Shown: positions 4,740 through 12,565 of the stretch, one piece after another
Layout: each line of letters begins with the position of its first letter
Position numbering within the stretch: the first letter of the stretch is position 1
Assembly (NCBI GenBank): GCA_913064925.1
Contig: CAJYBN010000042.1
Location: forward strand, 1 to 15,905
Direction: 5' to 3'
DNA length: 15,905 nucleotides
Source: an uncultured Peptococcaceae bacterium
GTDB taxonomy: Bacteria; Bacillota; Desulfotomaculia; Desulfotomaculales; Desulfallaceae
Notes under the pieces: model-generated
What the model was told of the DNA's origin: nothing
The model's input: the letters and a program-made list of their open reading frames with translations, nothing else
The model's database searches: none
Position numbers and translations under genes: made by a program

Positions 4740-6329
4740 TTGAGTCCTAACCCTATTGCCAAGATTGTAATTGAAAACTTTCAATCACACAAAAAAACCG
4801 AGATCACCCCGGCCCCCAACGGCCAGCTTACCGTACTTACCGGCCCGTCCGACGCCGGGAAAACGGCGATTATCCGGGCGCTGCGCTGGCTGCTGTATAA
4901 CATCCCCCAGGGCACGGATTTCATAAGGCACGGGGCCAGCTTCGCCCGGGTAACGGCGGAATACGCGAGTGGGTACAAGGTAATCCGAGAGCGCAGCCGC
5001 CGGGGGTACAACCGGTACATCATAATTGACCCGGCGGGTGAGCGCCAGGTGTACGAGGGGTTCGGCAACAACGTGCCGTTGGAAGTGCAGCTGGTCACCG
5101 GTGTTCGCCCGGTAATCATCGGGGATATGGAATTCAATCTCAACATATCCGAGCAGCTGGACGGCCCTTTTCTCGGAAAATCAGTTTCCGCCGGCGCCCG
5201 GGCCAAGGTCCTTGGCAAACTGGCTGGCACTGAGGAAGTGGACCATGCTGCCAAAAACCTGGCCACCGACCTGTACCGCAAACGCCAGGACGAAAAGCGC
5301 CTGGCCGCTGAGGTGCAAGAGTTGGAGGAGAAGATCCGGGCCTACGATTACCTGGATGCGCTGGGGGACCGGATTGCCGGGGTGAACTTATCCCTGGCGC
5401 AGCTAAAAACGGACATCGAGCTACTGGAGAAACTAAAAAAACTGGCCGCCGCAATAAACGAAACCCGTGAGTTGGGCAACAACATGCTTTTTTATATAAC
5501 CGCTCTAACTGAACACCTGGAGATCATTGAGCCACTGTTGGAAACAGTGGGTCAGGATATAACCAACCGGGACCGCCTGAAAAAACTGCATATTGCGCTG
5601 TTCGAGACCCGGACGGCGCTATCACGGACAAAACAAACCCTGGCCGATACCGCCGGCGCCGATGCCGCGGCCGGGTTGGTAAGCCGGGTAGAACGGGATC
5701 ACGAGAACCTGGTGCGGTTCCAGGAACTGGTGCAGAAAAGTAACCGTAATCATACTGCTGTACGGCATGCCAAGGCGATAATTGAGGCAACCAAGGATGC
5801 TCACCTGGTTGACGCACTGATCGAGGATACCTGGAAAACGGTCTACCAATACCTTCGTTTGACTGACTTAAACGAGTACCTGGGCGATGTGCAAAACCGG
5901 CTGCAGTGTGCGGCTAGAATACTGAACATAACTGGTCCGGTGCACAGGTTAGCGGAACTTATCATCCAGGTTGAACAGAACGTGGAGTTGTTCAGGAAAC
6001 TGTTGCTGCTGAAAAACAGGCTGGCGGTGCTCAATGAAGGTGTTAACCTGATTCAGCGTGATCTGGATGCAACCGCCCAAGTAGACGTGATAGCAACGTT
6101 AATCATGGAAACCAATGACCAACTTAACCTTCTCATTAAACTTAGCAACAAATCCAGCCAGCTGAATATTGCAAAGGATATGGCCAGGATACGCGGCAAT
6201 GATTGCAACACAATAACCGAGCATATCAAATGCGCCCAGCAAAAATATATTGACTTATTAACCAGTTACGGTATCTGCCCTACATGCGGCAGTAATGTAT
6301 CCCCGAAAAAACTAAAGGAGGTTATATAA
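4740..6329 (+). CDS. N-terminal half of a split Rad50/SbcC-type ATPase
   Basis: TTG at 4740 follows GGGAGGTGAAATT. Residues 7-60 match the Rad50/SMC N-terminal lobe: IENFQSHKKTEI, then the Walker A P-loop GPSDAGKT at 35-42 and IIRALRWLLYN. A Q-loop region probably lies around 125-150. From about 185 to 505 the protein is long heptad-like coiled coil. It ends with GICPTCGSNV, the CxxC (C513, C516) of a Rad50 zinc hook, only 13 residues before the stop. No signature motif or Walker B is present, so this half cannot form an ATP site alone. Those elements are in the gene at 6594, and an 84-residue coiled-coil gene lies between. The break is at the hook apex, a clean split rather than decay. It probably works with the Mre11-like nuclease at 7234. 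Confidence 0.9.
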   Translation: MSPNPIAKIVIENFQSHKKTEITPAPNGQLTVLTGPSDAGKTAIIRALRWLLYNIPQGTDFIRHGASFARVTAEYASGYKVIRERSRRGYNRYIIIDPAGERQVYEGFGNNVPLEVQLVTGVRPVIIGDMEFNLNISEQLDGPFLGKSVSAGARAKVLGKLAGTEEVDHAAKNLATDLYRKRQDEKRLAAEVQELEEKIRAYDYLDALGDRIAGVNLSLAQLKTDIELLEKLKKLAAAINETRELGNNMLFYITALTEHLEIIEPLLETVGQDITNRDRLKKLHIALFETRTALSRTKQTLADTAGADAAAGLVSRVERDHENLVRFQELVQKSNRNHTAVRHAKAIIEATKDAHLVDALIEDTWKTVYQYLRLTDLNEYLGDVQNRLQCAARILNITGPVHRLAELIIQVEQNVELFRKLLLLKNRLAVLNEGVNLIQRDLDATAQVDVIATLIMETNDQLNLLIKLSNKSSQLNIAKDMARIRGNDCNTITEHIKCAQQKYIDLLTSYGICPTCGSNVSPKKLKEVI

Positions 6330-6333
6330 GCTT

Positions 6334-6588
6334 ATGGGTGACTTAAATAACATCAATGCTCAGCTGCAGAGCGCAAGAGAAGCCGTCGATAAGATGAAGT
6401 CGGCCCGGGCCCGGGCAGAAGCGGACTACGATAATTATATAAAGCGCCAGCAGGAACTGGAAGAAGAGATCCGGGCCCTGGGCGTTGAGCCGGAGCAGTT
6501 GGAGGAAAAGATCCAGGGGTTGGAAGCCAGCATCACCGAGAACATGGCCAAAATCTGGGGCATGATTCCAGAGCAGTTCAGGGGGTAA
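6334..6588 (+). CDS. Short coiled-coil protein between the two Rad50 halves
   Basis: The ATG at 6334 is 11 bases after AAAGGAGG and four bases past the previous stop. The 84-residue product is nearly continuous coiled coil: NAQLQSAREAVDKMKSARAR, then RQQELEEEIRALG, then EQLEEKIQGLEASITENMAK, finishing MIPEQFRG. It has no cysteine, so it does not supply the partner half of the zinc hook. Its place between the hook-bearing N-half and the C-half suggests it contributes part of the returning coiled-coil arm or a clamp on it, but this is inferred from position and composition alone. It could instead be an independent small adaptor. Confidence 0.8.
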   Translation: MGDLNNINAQLQSAREAVDKMKSARARAEADYDNYIKRQQELEEEIRALGVEPEQLEEKIQGLEASITENMAKIWGMIPEQFRG

Positions 6589-6593
6589 ACCCA

Positions 6594-7241
6594 ATGCTAA
6601 ATAAAATCGAAGCATCCCTGGCCAAAATGAACGCCCACTACGAACGTGGAATCGGCGCCCGGGACCTGCTGATAAAACAGAAAAATGATACCCTGGCCGC
6701 CCTGCACCAGTGCCGCGACACCTTACAAATATGGGAACAGGTGCAAGTGCTCTTTGCCAAAACGTCGGAGTACGCCCGGGAACAGCTCAAATTACGCATC
6801 GAGGAAACCGTGACGGCTGCCCTGCAGGTGGCCGGGTTCCCGGGCAACCCCCGGTTTAAAGTGCTTCTGACCGAGCGCGCCGGCCAGCCGGCAGCCGAGT
6901 GGCGCATCATCGAAGCCCGGGAAGATGGCACCGGGGTGGAAACGTCAGTGGAAGATGCGCACGGCGGTGGCCTGGTGGACGTGGTTAGTTTGGCATTGCG
7001 TCTGGCCCTGCTGCAATTATCCCGACCGAAACCGGCGCCACTGGTGATCCTGGATGAACCAGGAAAACACGTCAGTGCTGAATACGCTCCAAATGTGGCC
7101 TTTTTCCTGAAGCAGTTTGGGCAGAAAACCGGCCAGCAGGTGATTATGGTCACACACAATGAGACCCTGGCCGATATAGCCGATGCGACAGTACGGGTGG
7201 AAAAACCGGGGGAATATAGCGAGGTGAAGCAGATTGGATAG
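6594..7241 (+). CDS. C-terminal half of a split Rad50/SbcC-type ATPase
   Basis: The ATG at 6594 follows GGGGGTAAACCCA. Residues 1-75 are the descending coiled coil. Residues 121-140 hold the ABC-type signature region, DAHGGGLVDVVSLALRLALL. Residues 150-156 are Walker B (LVILDEP, catalytic E155), and VTHN at 186-189 is the H-loop. Two positions differ from ordinary Rad50: the signature reads HGGG instead of SGGE, and the D-loop after Walker B reads GKHVSAEY with no LD pair. The same DEP-x-KHxS style occurs, to my recollection, in other Firmicute phage ATPases, so it is probably a lineage feature and not damage. Its last eight bases overlap the start of the Mre11-like gene, implying coupled synthesis of the complex. 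Confidence 0.9.
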   Translation: MLNKIEASLAKMNAHYERGIGARDLLIKQKNDTLAALHQCRDTLQIWEQVQVLFAKTSEYAREQLKLRIEETVTAALQVAGFPGNPRFKVLLTERAGQPAAEWRIIEAREDGTGVETSVEDAHGGGLVDVVSLALRLALLQLSRPKPAPLVILDEPGKHVSAEYAPNVAFFLKQFGQKTGQQVIMVTHNETLADIADATVRVEKPGEYSEVKQIG

Positions 7242-8256
7242 AGTAGCCCGGTTCATTGTAATAGGCGACGTCCACTGGCGCGGAGTTTCGCCCCGGAGCC
7301 GGCTGGATAACATCCAGGAAGCGCTGACCCAAAAGCTGCGCGAAGTGTTCGACCTGGCCCGGCAGTATGAGGCCCTGGCTATTCTGCAGCCGGGTGACAT
7401 CACTGATAGCGCGGGGATCTCGCTTTCCACTTTGGGCGACCTGCTGGAGTTATTGAAGGAAGCGCCGTGCCCGGTTCTGTCGGTACCCGGCAACCATGAC
7501 CTTTGGGGCGCAAATGCAACGTCGCTCCCCAGGACCCCGTTCGGGCTCATGTCGCGTACTGATCATATACAAAATGTGGCCTATATGCCGATTACCATTC
7601 ACCCGTTAGAGAATAACAGCGTCCCCATTAATATTGCCATAACTGGCCACGGTTACGATTACGAGACTGATGTGGACAAGCATCAATATACTCATGCGGG
7701 CCCCATCCCGGGGCTGGATACTGATTGTTATTGCCATATTCACTTGGCTCACGGGATGCTGTTGGAACGGTCCCCGGGCCACGATATACGGCATACTACA
7801 TTGGCCGAAATCGCATTGCTGCCCAACCCGCCCCAGGTTCTCATATGCGGCCATGACCACGCCGGGTTCGGAATCAAGTGGGTGGGGGAAACACTGTGCA
7901 TCAACCCCGGAGCCCTGTGCCGCTTGTCGGCCCACCCGGCGGAAATGGAACGCCCAGTCCAGGTAGCGCTGCTTGAGGTAACCGAGACCGGCGCCCGGGC
8001 CGAATTAATCCCGCTGCAATCGGCCAGGCCGGGGCATGAGGTGCTGACCAGGGACCACCTGGACGCCGAGGCGCTGCGCGAGGAAAGCATGGGCGCTTTC
8101 CTGAACCTGTTGGCCGAAGAAGGCGAAATGCGGTTCCTGGAAACCCGGGAAATCATCGATGACATTGCCCGGCGTGAGAAACTGCCGGAACCGGTGGTTA
8201 AGGAAGCGTTAAACCGATTGGCCAGGGCCCGGGAAGAACTGGGGAAGGTGGATTGA
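7234..8256 (+). CDS. Mre11/SbcD-type metallophosphoesterase nuclease
   Basis: TTG at 7234 follows GCGAGGTGAAGCAGA and overlaps the Rad50 C-half gene. The 340-residue protein carries all the calcineurin-like phosphoesterase motifs in order: GDVH (D12, H14), PGDITD (D55), PGNHD (N87, H88), a histidine-containing stretch HIHLAHG (168-174), GHDH (206-209) and NPGA (224-227). These residues bind two metal ions, typically Mn2+, in Mre11/SbcD enzymes. Residues about 230-262 look like the beta cap. Residues about 275-340 are helical (FLNLLAEEGEMRFLETREII, ending in a charged helix) and may bind the Rad50 coiled coil. Expected role: nuclease subunit that trims and resects DNA ends, driven by the split ATPase. 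Confidence 0.92.
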   Translation: MDRVARFIVIGDVHWRGVSPRSRLDNIQEALTQKLREVFDLARQYEALAILQPGDITDSAGISLSTLGDLLELLKEAPCPVLSVPGNHDLWGANATSLPRTPFGLMSRTDHIQNVAYMPITIHPLENNSVPINIAITGHGYDYETDVDKHQYTHAGPIPGLDTDCYCHIHLAHGMLLERSPGHDIRHTTLAEIALLPNPPQVLICGHDHAGFGIKWVGETLCINPGALCRLSAHPAEMERPVQVALLEVTETGARAELIPLQSARPGHEVLTRDHLDAEALREESMGAFLNLLAEEGEMRFLETREIIDDIARREKLPEPVVKEALNRLARAREELGKVD

Positions 8257-8259
8257 ATT

Positions 8260-8391
8260 ATGCAATGCCGTATCTGTCCCGGCTGCGGCGCAGTCTGGTA
8301 TAGCGCAAACAGCAGCGAGACATGGGTTTGTTTTTATTGCGAGACAGAAATTCCGCCACCGGAGCCGGGGGAGGTGAATCAATTTGCCTGA
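8260..8391 (+). CDS. Zinc-ribbon microprotein overlapping the helicase gene
   Basis: ATG at 8260, three bases after the nuclease stop and 10 bases after AAGGTG, opens a 43-residue protein. It has CRICPGCGAVWYS and, 15 residues after C9, WVCFYCE, i.e. CxxC pairs at 6/9 and 24/27 plus C3. This is a rubredoxin-like zinc-ribbon pattern. The tail EIPPPEPGEVNQFA is Pro-rich, and its codons contain the ribosome site (GGGGGAGGTGAATCAA) and, in another frame, the TTG start of the RecD2 gene. The overlap is eight bases. Likely a zinc-stabilised partner or adaptor, since nothing catalytic is visible. Confidence 0.75.
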   Translation: MQCRICPGCGAVWYSANSSETWVCFYCETEIPPPEPGEVNQFA

Positions 8392-10588
8392 TATCATACA
8401 GGGACTGGTATCAAGAATCATATTCAAAAACCCGGAAAACGAGTACTACGTCCTGGCCGTGATCCCAAATACTAAAACCGATGATTTCCCGGAAGGAAAT
8501 ATCAAGGCTGTCGGCAACATGCCGGGTAACGGGGTGCGGGAGGGTGACGAGTACCGGTTTTCTGGGGAATGGGTAACCCATGCTCAGTATGGCCGGCAGT
8601 TCAAGTTCGATGAGTATGAAGTGGTGCTCCCGAACAATCGCACCGGTATCATCGCTTACCTGTGCAGCGACCATTTTTACGGTATCGGCCCGGTGGCCGC
8701 CGGCAAGGTGGTTGACGCCCTGGGTGAGGATGCCCTGGAGAAGCTAAAAGCTAACCCGGACATCGCGTTCCAAATTCCCGGACTTACTTTGAAGCAGGCC
8801 CAGGAAATCGCCAACAAAATGCGCGAGCACAGTTCCTTGGGTGAACTGATCAGCTTGATTTGCGGCAACGGTGTGAGCACTAACCTGGCGGCCAAGATCC
8901 ATGCCCGGTATGGCGAGAATGCCATCCAACAAGTTAAAAACAACCCATACCAGCTGATCAAGGACATTCAGGGCGTGGGATTCAAGATCGCCGACCGTAT
9001 CGCCCAGATAACCGGTGTGGCACCGAATAGTCCATACCGGATTGAAGCGGCCATCCGGCACGTGCTGGACGAGGCCCAAAACGAGGGGCACGTGGCGCTT
9101 TCCACCGGCGAAATCAACGAAAGAGTGCTGGAACTGCTAGGCCCGGACTGCGGGGTGCAGCCGAAAGACGTGGGCAGGATCGGCGTCAGCATGATCGCCG
9201 CCGAGGAACTGCACCGGGAAAAGGAGTACAACCTGGTCTATGAAATAGGGCTGTACCGGGCGGAAGTGTCACTGGCTAAAAAGATGAAGTTTCTAAGCGA
9301 ACTACAGATTGAAGACGTTGATATTGATCAGGTTGAAAGGCTGGTTGACTGCGCCTCAGAAGCGCAGGATATAGATTACGCCCCGGAACAGCGGCAGGCC
9401 ATTATTACCGCGGTCTGTTCCAGCCTGAGCATCATCACCGGTGGCCCTGGTACCGGTAAAAGCACCATAACGAATGCCATTGTAGACGTGTACCGGGAAC
9501 TCCACCCGTTTAACGAGGTATACCTGGCTAGCCCCACCGGCCGGGCAGCTAAGCGGCTGTCGGAGGCCACCGGGCATGATGCTCAAACAATACACCGGTT
9601 GCTCCACTATAACCCGTATGAAGGTTTCTTTTTCAACGAGGAGAATCCACTGCCGGGTCCCGGGCTGCTGATCGTGGACGAATTTTCCATGTGTGACATT
9701 GAGCTGGCCGACGACCTGTTCCGGGCCCTGCCCGAGGACATCCAGGTGGTACTGGTGGGCGACGTTGACCAGCTGCCCTCGGTAGGCCCGGGCAGTGTAC
9801 TGCGGGACATGATCATGTCCGGCGCGCTGCCGGTATCCAGGCTGAAATTTGTATATCGCCAGGGTAAAGAAAGCACCATCGCCTGGCTGGCGGACAAGAT
9901 TCGCAGAGGGGAAAAAGTAAATTTGGCCAAGCTGGCCCAGCAGGCGGATGACTTTGATTTCATCGAGGCAGAAGACCCGTCCGACGCGGCCTATGTAATC
10001 GAGAACCTGGTGGGAGAGCTTACCGCGGCCGGCCGCGACGCGATGTACTTCCAGGTACTTACGCCGCTGAAGAATAGGGGCGCAGCCAGCGCGGAGTACC
10101 TGAACAAAATGATTCAAAAAGCCGTCAATCCCCCCGACGAATCAAAGCCGGAGCTGCAGGTGGGCAATGTCACTTATCGCTTAGGCGACAAGGTTATGGT
10201 AATCAAAAACAATTATCACAAGATGGTATTTAACGGTGACCTTGGCATCGTAACTGGTATCGAACGTGGAAAGCAGGGTACAGGTATTTGGGTGGATATC
10301 GACGGGGCCCCGGTGTTTTTCGGGATAACCGACATGAACGAAATCACCCTGGCCTACGCCTACACGGTCCACAAGTCCCAGGGCGGCGAATTTCCACTGG
10401 CCATCGTGGTATGCCTCCGAAGCCATTACATCATGCTGCAGCGGAATCTAATCTACACGGCCGTGACCCGGGCCAAGCAGAAACTGATTATTGTCGGCCA
10501 GCAAAGTGCCTTTGACGTGGCCGTCCGGAACGACCGAATCCAGAAACGGAACAGTCTCTTGGCCGAGCGATTAAAGGGGGCGGTGTAA
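8384..10588 (+). CDS. recD2: RecD2-like superfamily 1 DNA helicase
   Basis: TTG at 8384 follows GGGGGAGGTGAATCAA. At 734 residues it matches full RecD2 length. Residues about 5-80 are the N-terminal OB-like domain. Residues about 95-230 hold helix-hairpin-helix segments (IQGVGFKIADRIAQITGV). The motor then shows Walker A GGPGTGKS (353-360), motif Ia region SPTGRAAKRL, Walker B VDEFSM (431-436), GDVDQLPSVGPG (459-470), the Q/R motif YRQG (491-494), TVHKSQGGEFP (661-671) and YTAVTRAK (691-698). RecD2 enzymes move 5'-to-3' on ssDNA in the absence of RecBC. Placed directly after split Rad50/Mre11, it likely provides the unwinding step for end processing or recombination-dependent replication of the element. 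Confidence 0.95.
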   Translation: MPDIIQGLVSRIIFKNPENEYYVLAVIPNTKTDDFPEGNIKAVGNMPGNGVREGDEYRFSGEWVTHAQYGRQFKFDEYEVVLPNNRTGIIAYLCSDHFYGIGPVAAGKVVDALGEDALEKLKANPDIAFQIPGLTLKQAQEIANKMREHSSLGELISLICGNGVSTNLAAKIHARYGENAIQQVKNNPYQLIKDIQGVGFKIADRIAQITGVAPNSPYRIEAAIRHVLDEAQNEGHVALSTGEINERVLELLGPDCGVQPKDVGRIGVSMIAAEELHREKEYNLVYEIGLYRAEVSLAKKMKFLSELQIEDVDIDQVERLVDCASEAQDIDYAPEQRQAIITAVCSSLSIITGGPGTGKSTITNAIVDVYRELHPFNEVYLASPTGRAAKRLSEATGHDAQTIHRLLHYNPYEGFFFNEENPLPGPGLLIVDEFSMCDIELADDLFRALPEDIQVVLVGDVDQLPSVGPGSVLRDMIMSGALPVSRLKFVYRQGKESTIAWLADKIRRGEKVNLAKLAQQADDFDFIEAEDPSDAAYVIENLVGELTAAGRDAMYFQVLTPLKNRGAASAEYLNKMIQKAVNPPDESKPELQVGNVTYRLGDKVMVIKNNYHKMVFNGDLGIVTGIERGKQGTGIWVDIDGAPVFFGITDMNEITLAYAYTVHKSQGGEFPLAIVVCLRSHYIMLQRNLIYTAVTRAKQKLIIVGQQSAFDVAVRNDRIQKRNSLLAERLKGAV

Positions 10589-11236
10589 TTGGCTGAAACA
10601 GCGGGAAACTGGTTTGAGAATTTGTTATCACCAAGTACCCAGGCGCCGGCGGAAGCGGAAAACGCTCAATCAGTTAAACAGCAGCAACCGCCCCGGATTG
10701 AAGCCAAAGAGGAACTGGACCACAGGGGGTTACCAAAGCCTTATATGGCACCTATGACGCCGCCCTGGGAACGCCTTTTGAAGAACGTCAAAGAGTTGTT
10801 TCCAGAAATGTACCGGGCCATGCAAATCATCCAGCAGCTGGGGGCCACGATTATCCAAGGAGAGCATCAATTCTTTCTCGGCCGCGGTGCTTTTCTTACA
10901 GAACGTGATTTTGAAATACTTGTCAGCGGGCTTTATTACCACATTATTCTGCATAAGACCACTGGCACAAAAATGTATGACGTTTTCAACGAGCTCCGGA
11001 TCCGCGGCGTCAGGCTCAAAGATACCGGGAACGGCTTGCGATTGGTAAAAAGCGAGTATATCAACAATGAAGATTGGGAGCGGATTAAAAAGGAGATGCT
11101 GGAACCAAACCGGGACGAAGTGCTAAGGCTACAGCGACTGGCCCGGGAAGAAGTCAGTTTTATCCTTAGCCTCAGCCGAATGGCGGAAGTAATCCCGCAC
11201 GGTAGCGGGGTCGAATGGGACGAATTAGGAAAATAG
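10589..11236 (+). CDS. Hypothetical protein next to RecD2
   Basis: TTG at 10589 directly follows the RecD2 stop and is preceded by AAAGGGGGCGGTG. The 215-residue protein has a disordered, Gln/Pro-rich N-terminus (about 1-45) and then a helical core (WERLLKNVKELFPEMYRAMQ, QLGATIIQGEHQFFLGRGAF). It also has a small motif NELRIRGVRLKDTGNGLRLV followed by EDWERIKKEMLEPNRDEVLR. That last pattern resembles the short winged segment found at the ends of some primase and relaxase proteins and in TubC-type docking domains, but the match is by eye. Function is not known. Its position suggests a helicase or primase accessory factor. The stop is TAG. Confidence 0.75.
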   Translation: MAETAGNWFENLLSPSTQAPAEAENAQSVKQQQPPRIEAKEELDHRGLPKPYMAPMTPPWERLLKNVKELFPEMYRAMQIIQQLGATIIQGEHQFFLGRGAFLTERDFEILVSGLYYHIILHKTTGTKMYDVFNELRIRGVRLKDTGNGLRLVKSEYINNEDWERIKKEMLEPNRDEVLRLQRLAREEVSFILSLSRMAEVIPHGSGVEWDELGK

Positions 11237-11538
11237 TACGGAACAACAGTTTTACAGGGTTGATGGAATTGGTCAGAAAAAAGAAAAAACAGCAAATACA
11301 AAAATTCATAACTCTTTGCGATTCCTGCGCCCGGGGAACCGCTACACAGTGTGCGTTTATGCGGGAGAAAAATCCTATACTGGGCCTGGCCAAAGTGGGA
11401 ATTAAAGAAGAGGACGTTATTATAAAACACCTTTCAAAGACGAGCGAACAAAGAATGACTGTTTATCAGGTTTTACGATGCCCACGTTATAAGCGCGGAC
11501 CCATACCACCGGTCAACTGGAAAACGCTTTCACAATAA
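11215..11538 (+). CDS. Cys-rich basic small protein
   Basis: The ATG at 11215, preceded by GCGGGGTCGA, gives 107 residues and overlaps the previous gene by 22 bases. Residues 1-31 are strongly basic (RKKKKQQIQK), and residues 35-46 carry CDSCARGTATQC. A fourth cysteine lies in LRCPRYKRG (C89). A four-cysteine zinc site formed by C35, C38, C46 and C89 is plausible. An in-frame ATG at 11263 just before ELVRKKKK is an alternative start but lacks as good a ribosome site. The basic stretch and Cys site suggest nucleic-acid binding, which is inferred from composition only. Confidence 0.65.
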   Translation: MGRIRKIVRNNSFTGLMELVRKKKKQQIQKFITLCDSCARGTATQCAFMREKNPILGLAKVGIKEEDVIIKHLSKTSEQRMTVYQVLRCPRYKRGPIPPVNWKTLSQ

Positions 11539-11557
11539 ACCAATGGAGGTGGCACCT

Positions 11558-12565
11558 GTGGTAAAGGCTGCGGGGCTTGCTTTAGATGATGATATTGTTG
11601 TTCAGAACAATGCTTTACGGGATGATGAACAAGTAAAAGACGACGGGTCAGTGCCTGAAGCAACCAAGCATAAGACGTACTTCATGCCCCTGGAGGAAAT
11701 TGACGCAAAATACGGGCCACCTCTTTGCCGGTTGGTATCTAAAGAAAAGTTTATGGAATTGATGAAACAAGGGGTTGGCTATAAAGGAATAGCCAGAATG
11801 TACAACGTTTCAGTCAAAGCAGTTGCGCATCTTGCAAAACGATATAACCAAGAAGAGAAAGGGGCGAATGAAAATATGGCCGTCATCATGGAACAGGCCC
11901 GGGAAAAACTGCCCGAAGAGAAACTGGGCAAGTTGCTGGCATCCGGGATGACAGGGACCCAGATCGCTAAGGACCATGAATTACCCGTTTGGGCAATTAC
12001 TGAGCTAAAAAGACAATATTGGGATGGTCGTTTTGATCCCAATGCTTATAAAGAACAAAAACCAGAACAGAACCACAAACCTAAAATTGTCCAGGAAGAA
12101 CGAACATTGGCTGATAATGACCTGGACCTGGACAAACCGAAAAAAACAGAAAATGAAGATCAAGTTGCATCCCAAAGCGGATCCCAGGACGAAACCCCAA
12201 AAGAAATTATTGACTTGCAACTGAATATTGATGCCATAACCTGGGCAGCACCGACCAGATTAGGAAGCAAAGGCAAGTTTATTAAAATAAACCCCAATCG
12301 CGTCAACTTATCCTTGGATGCCACAAGGGCGCTGCATCCTGCCAAGTTCGTAAAAATCGGCGTTACACCAGGTGGAATATTGGTCCTGGCCCCAGCTAAA
12401 AACGATTCCGAAGGATATAAGTTAGCCCTGAAGTACGCGCAGCTCGGCGGCAATAACCTGGTTAATTTTCTTAAAGAACGCGGCTTTGGGCCTGGGAAAT
12501 ACGAGCTCCAACAAATCAATAATGGCTGGTTAGTCTCCATCGCTGGAGGTGGATCCAGTGGCTAG
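11558..12565 (+). CDS. Protein with two tandem HTH-like motifs
   Basis: I start at GTG 11558, eight bases after GGAGG, because the in-frame ATG at 11543 overlaps that ribosome site. The 335-residue product has an acidic N-terminus, then two similar helical motifs. The first is MELMKQGVGYKGIARMYNVS (about 65-85), followed by VKAVAHLAKRY. The second is LGKLLASGMTGTQIAKDHEL (about 123-143), followed by WAITELKRQYW. Both have the KxxGxxxxxIAxxxxxxxxxxxxLKRxY layout of sigma-like or homeodomain-like HTH. A charged linker (about 160-215) leads to a C-terminal beta/alpha domain (LNIDAITWAAPTRLGSKGKF to GWLVSIAGGGSSG). It is probably a sequence-specific DNA-binding protein, perhaps for origin recognition or late-gene control. 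The family is not recognised. Confidence 0.75.
   Translation: MVKAAGLALDDDIVVQNNALRDDEQVKDDGSVPEATKHKTYFMPLEEIDAKYGPPLCRLVSKEKFMELMKQGVGYKGIARMYNVSVKAVAHLAKRYNQEEKGANENMAVIMEQAREKLPEEKLGKLLASGMTGTQIAKDHELPVWAITELKRQYWDGRFDPNAYKEQKPEQNHKPKIVQEERTLADNDLDLDKPKKTENEDQVASQSGSQDETPKEIIDLQLNIDAITWAAPTRLGSKGKFIKINPNRVNLSLDATRALHPAKFVKIGVTPGGILVLAPAKNDSEGYKLALKYAQLGGNNLVNFLKERGFGPGKYELQQINNGWLVSIAGGGSSG

Noticed and set aside
3140..8256. Reading the coiled-coil/ATPase/nuclease cluster as a dedicated anti-phage defence system
   Set aside because: The companions (primase, RecD2, RuvC-like resolvase, Cro-type switch) point to element replication and recombination. No effector, toxin or sensor domain is present.
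9356..10117. 253-codon minus-strand open frame inside the RecD2 gene
   Set aside because: It lies wholly antisense to conserved helicase motifs and has no ribosome site or family features.
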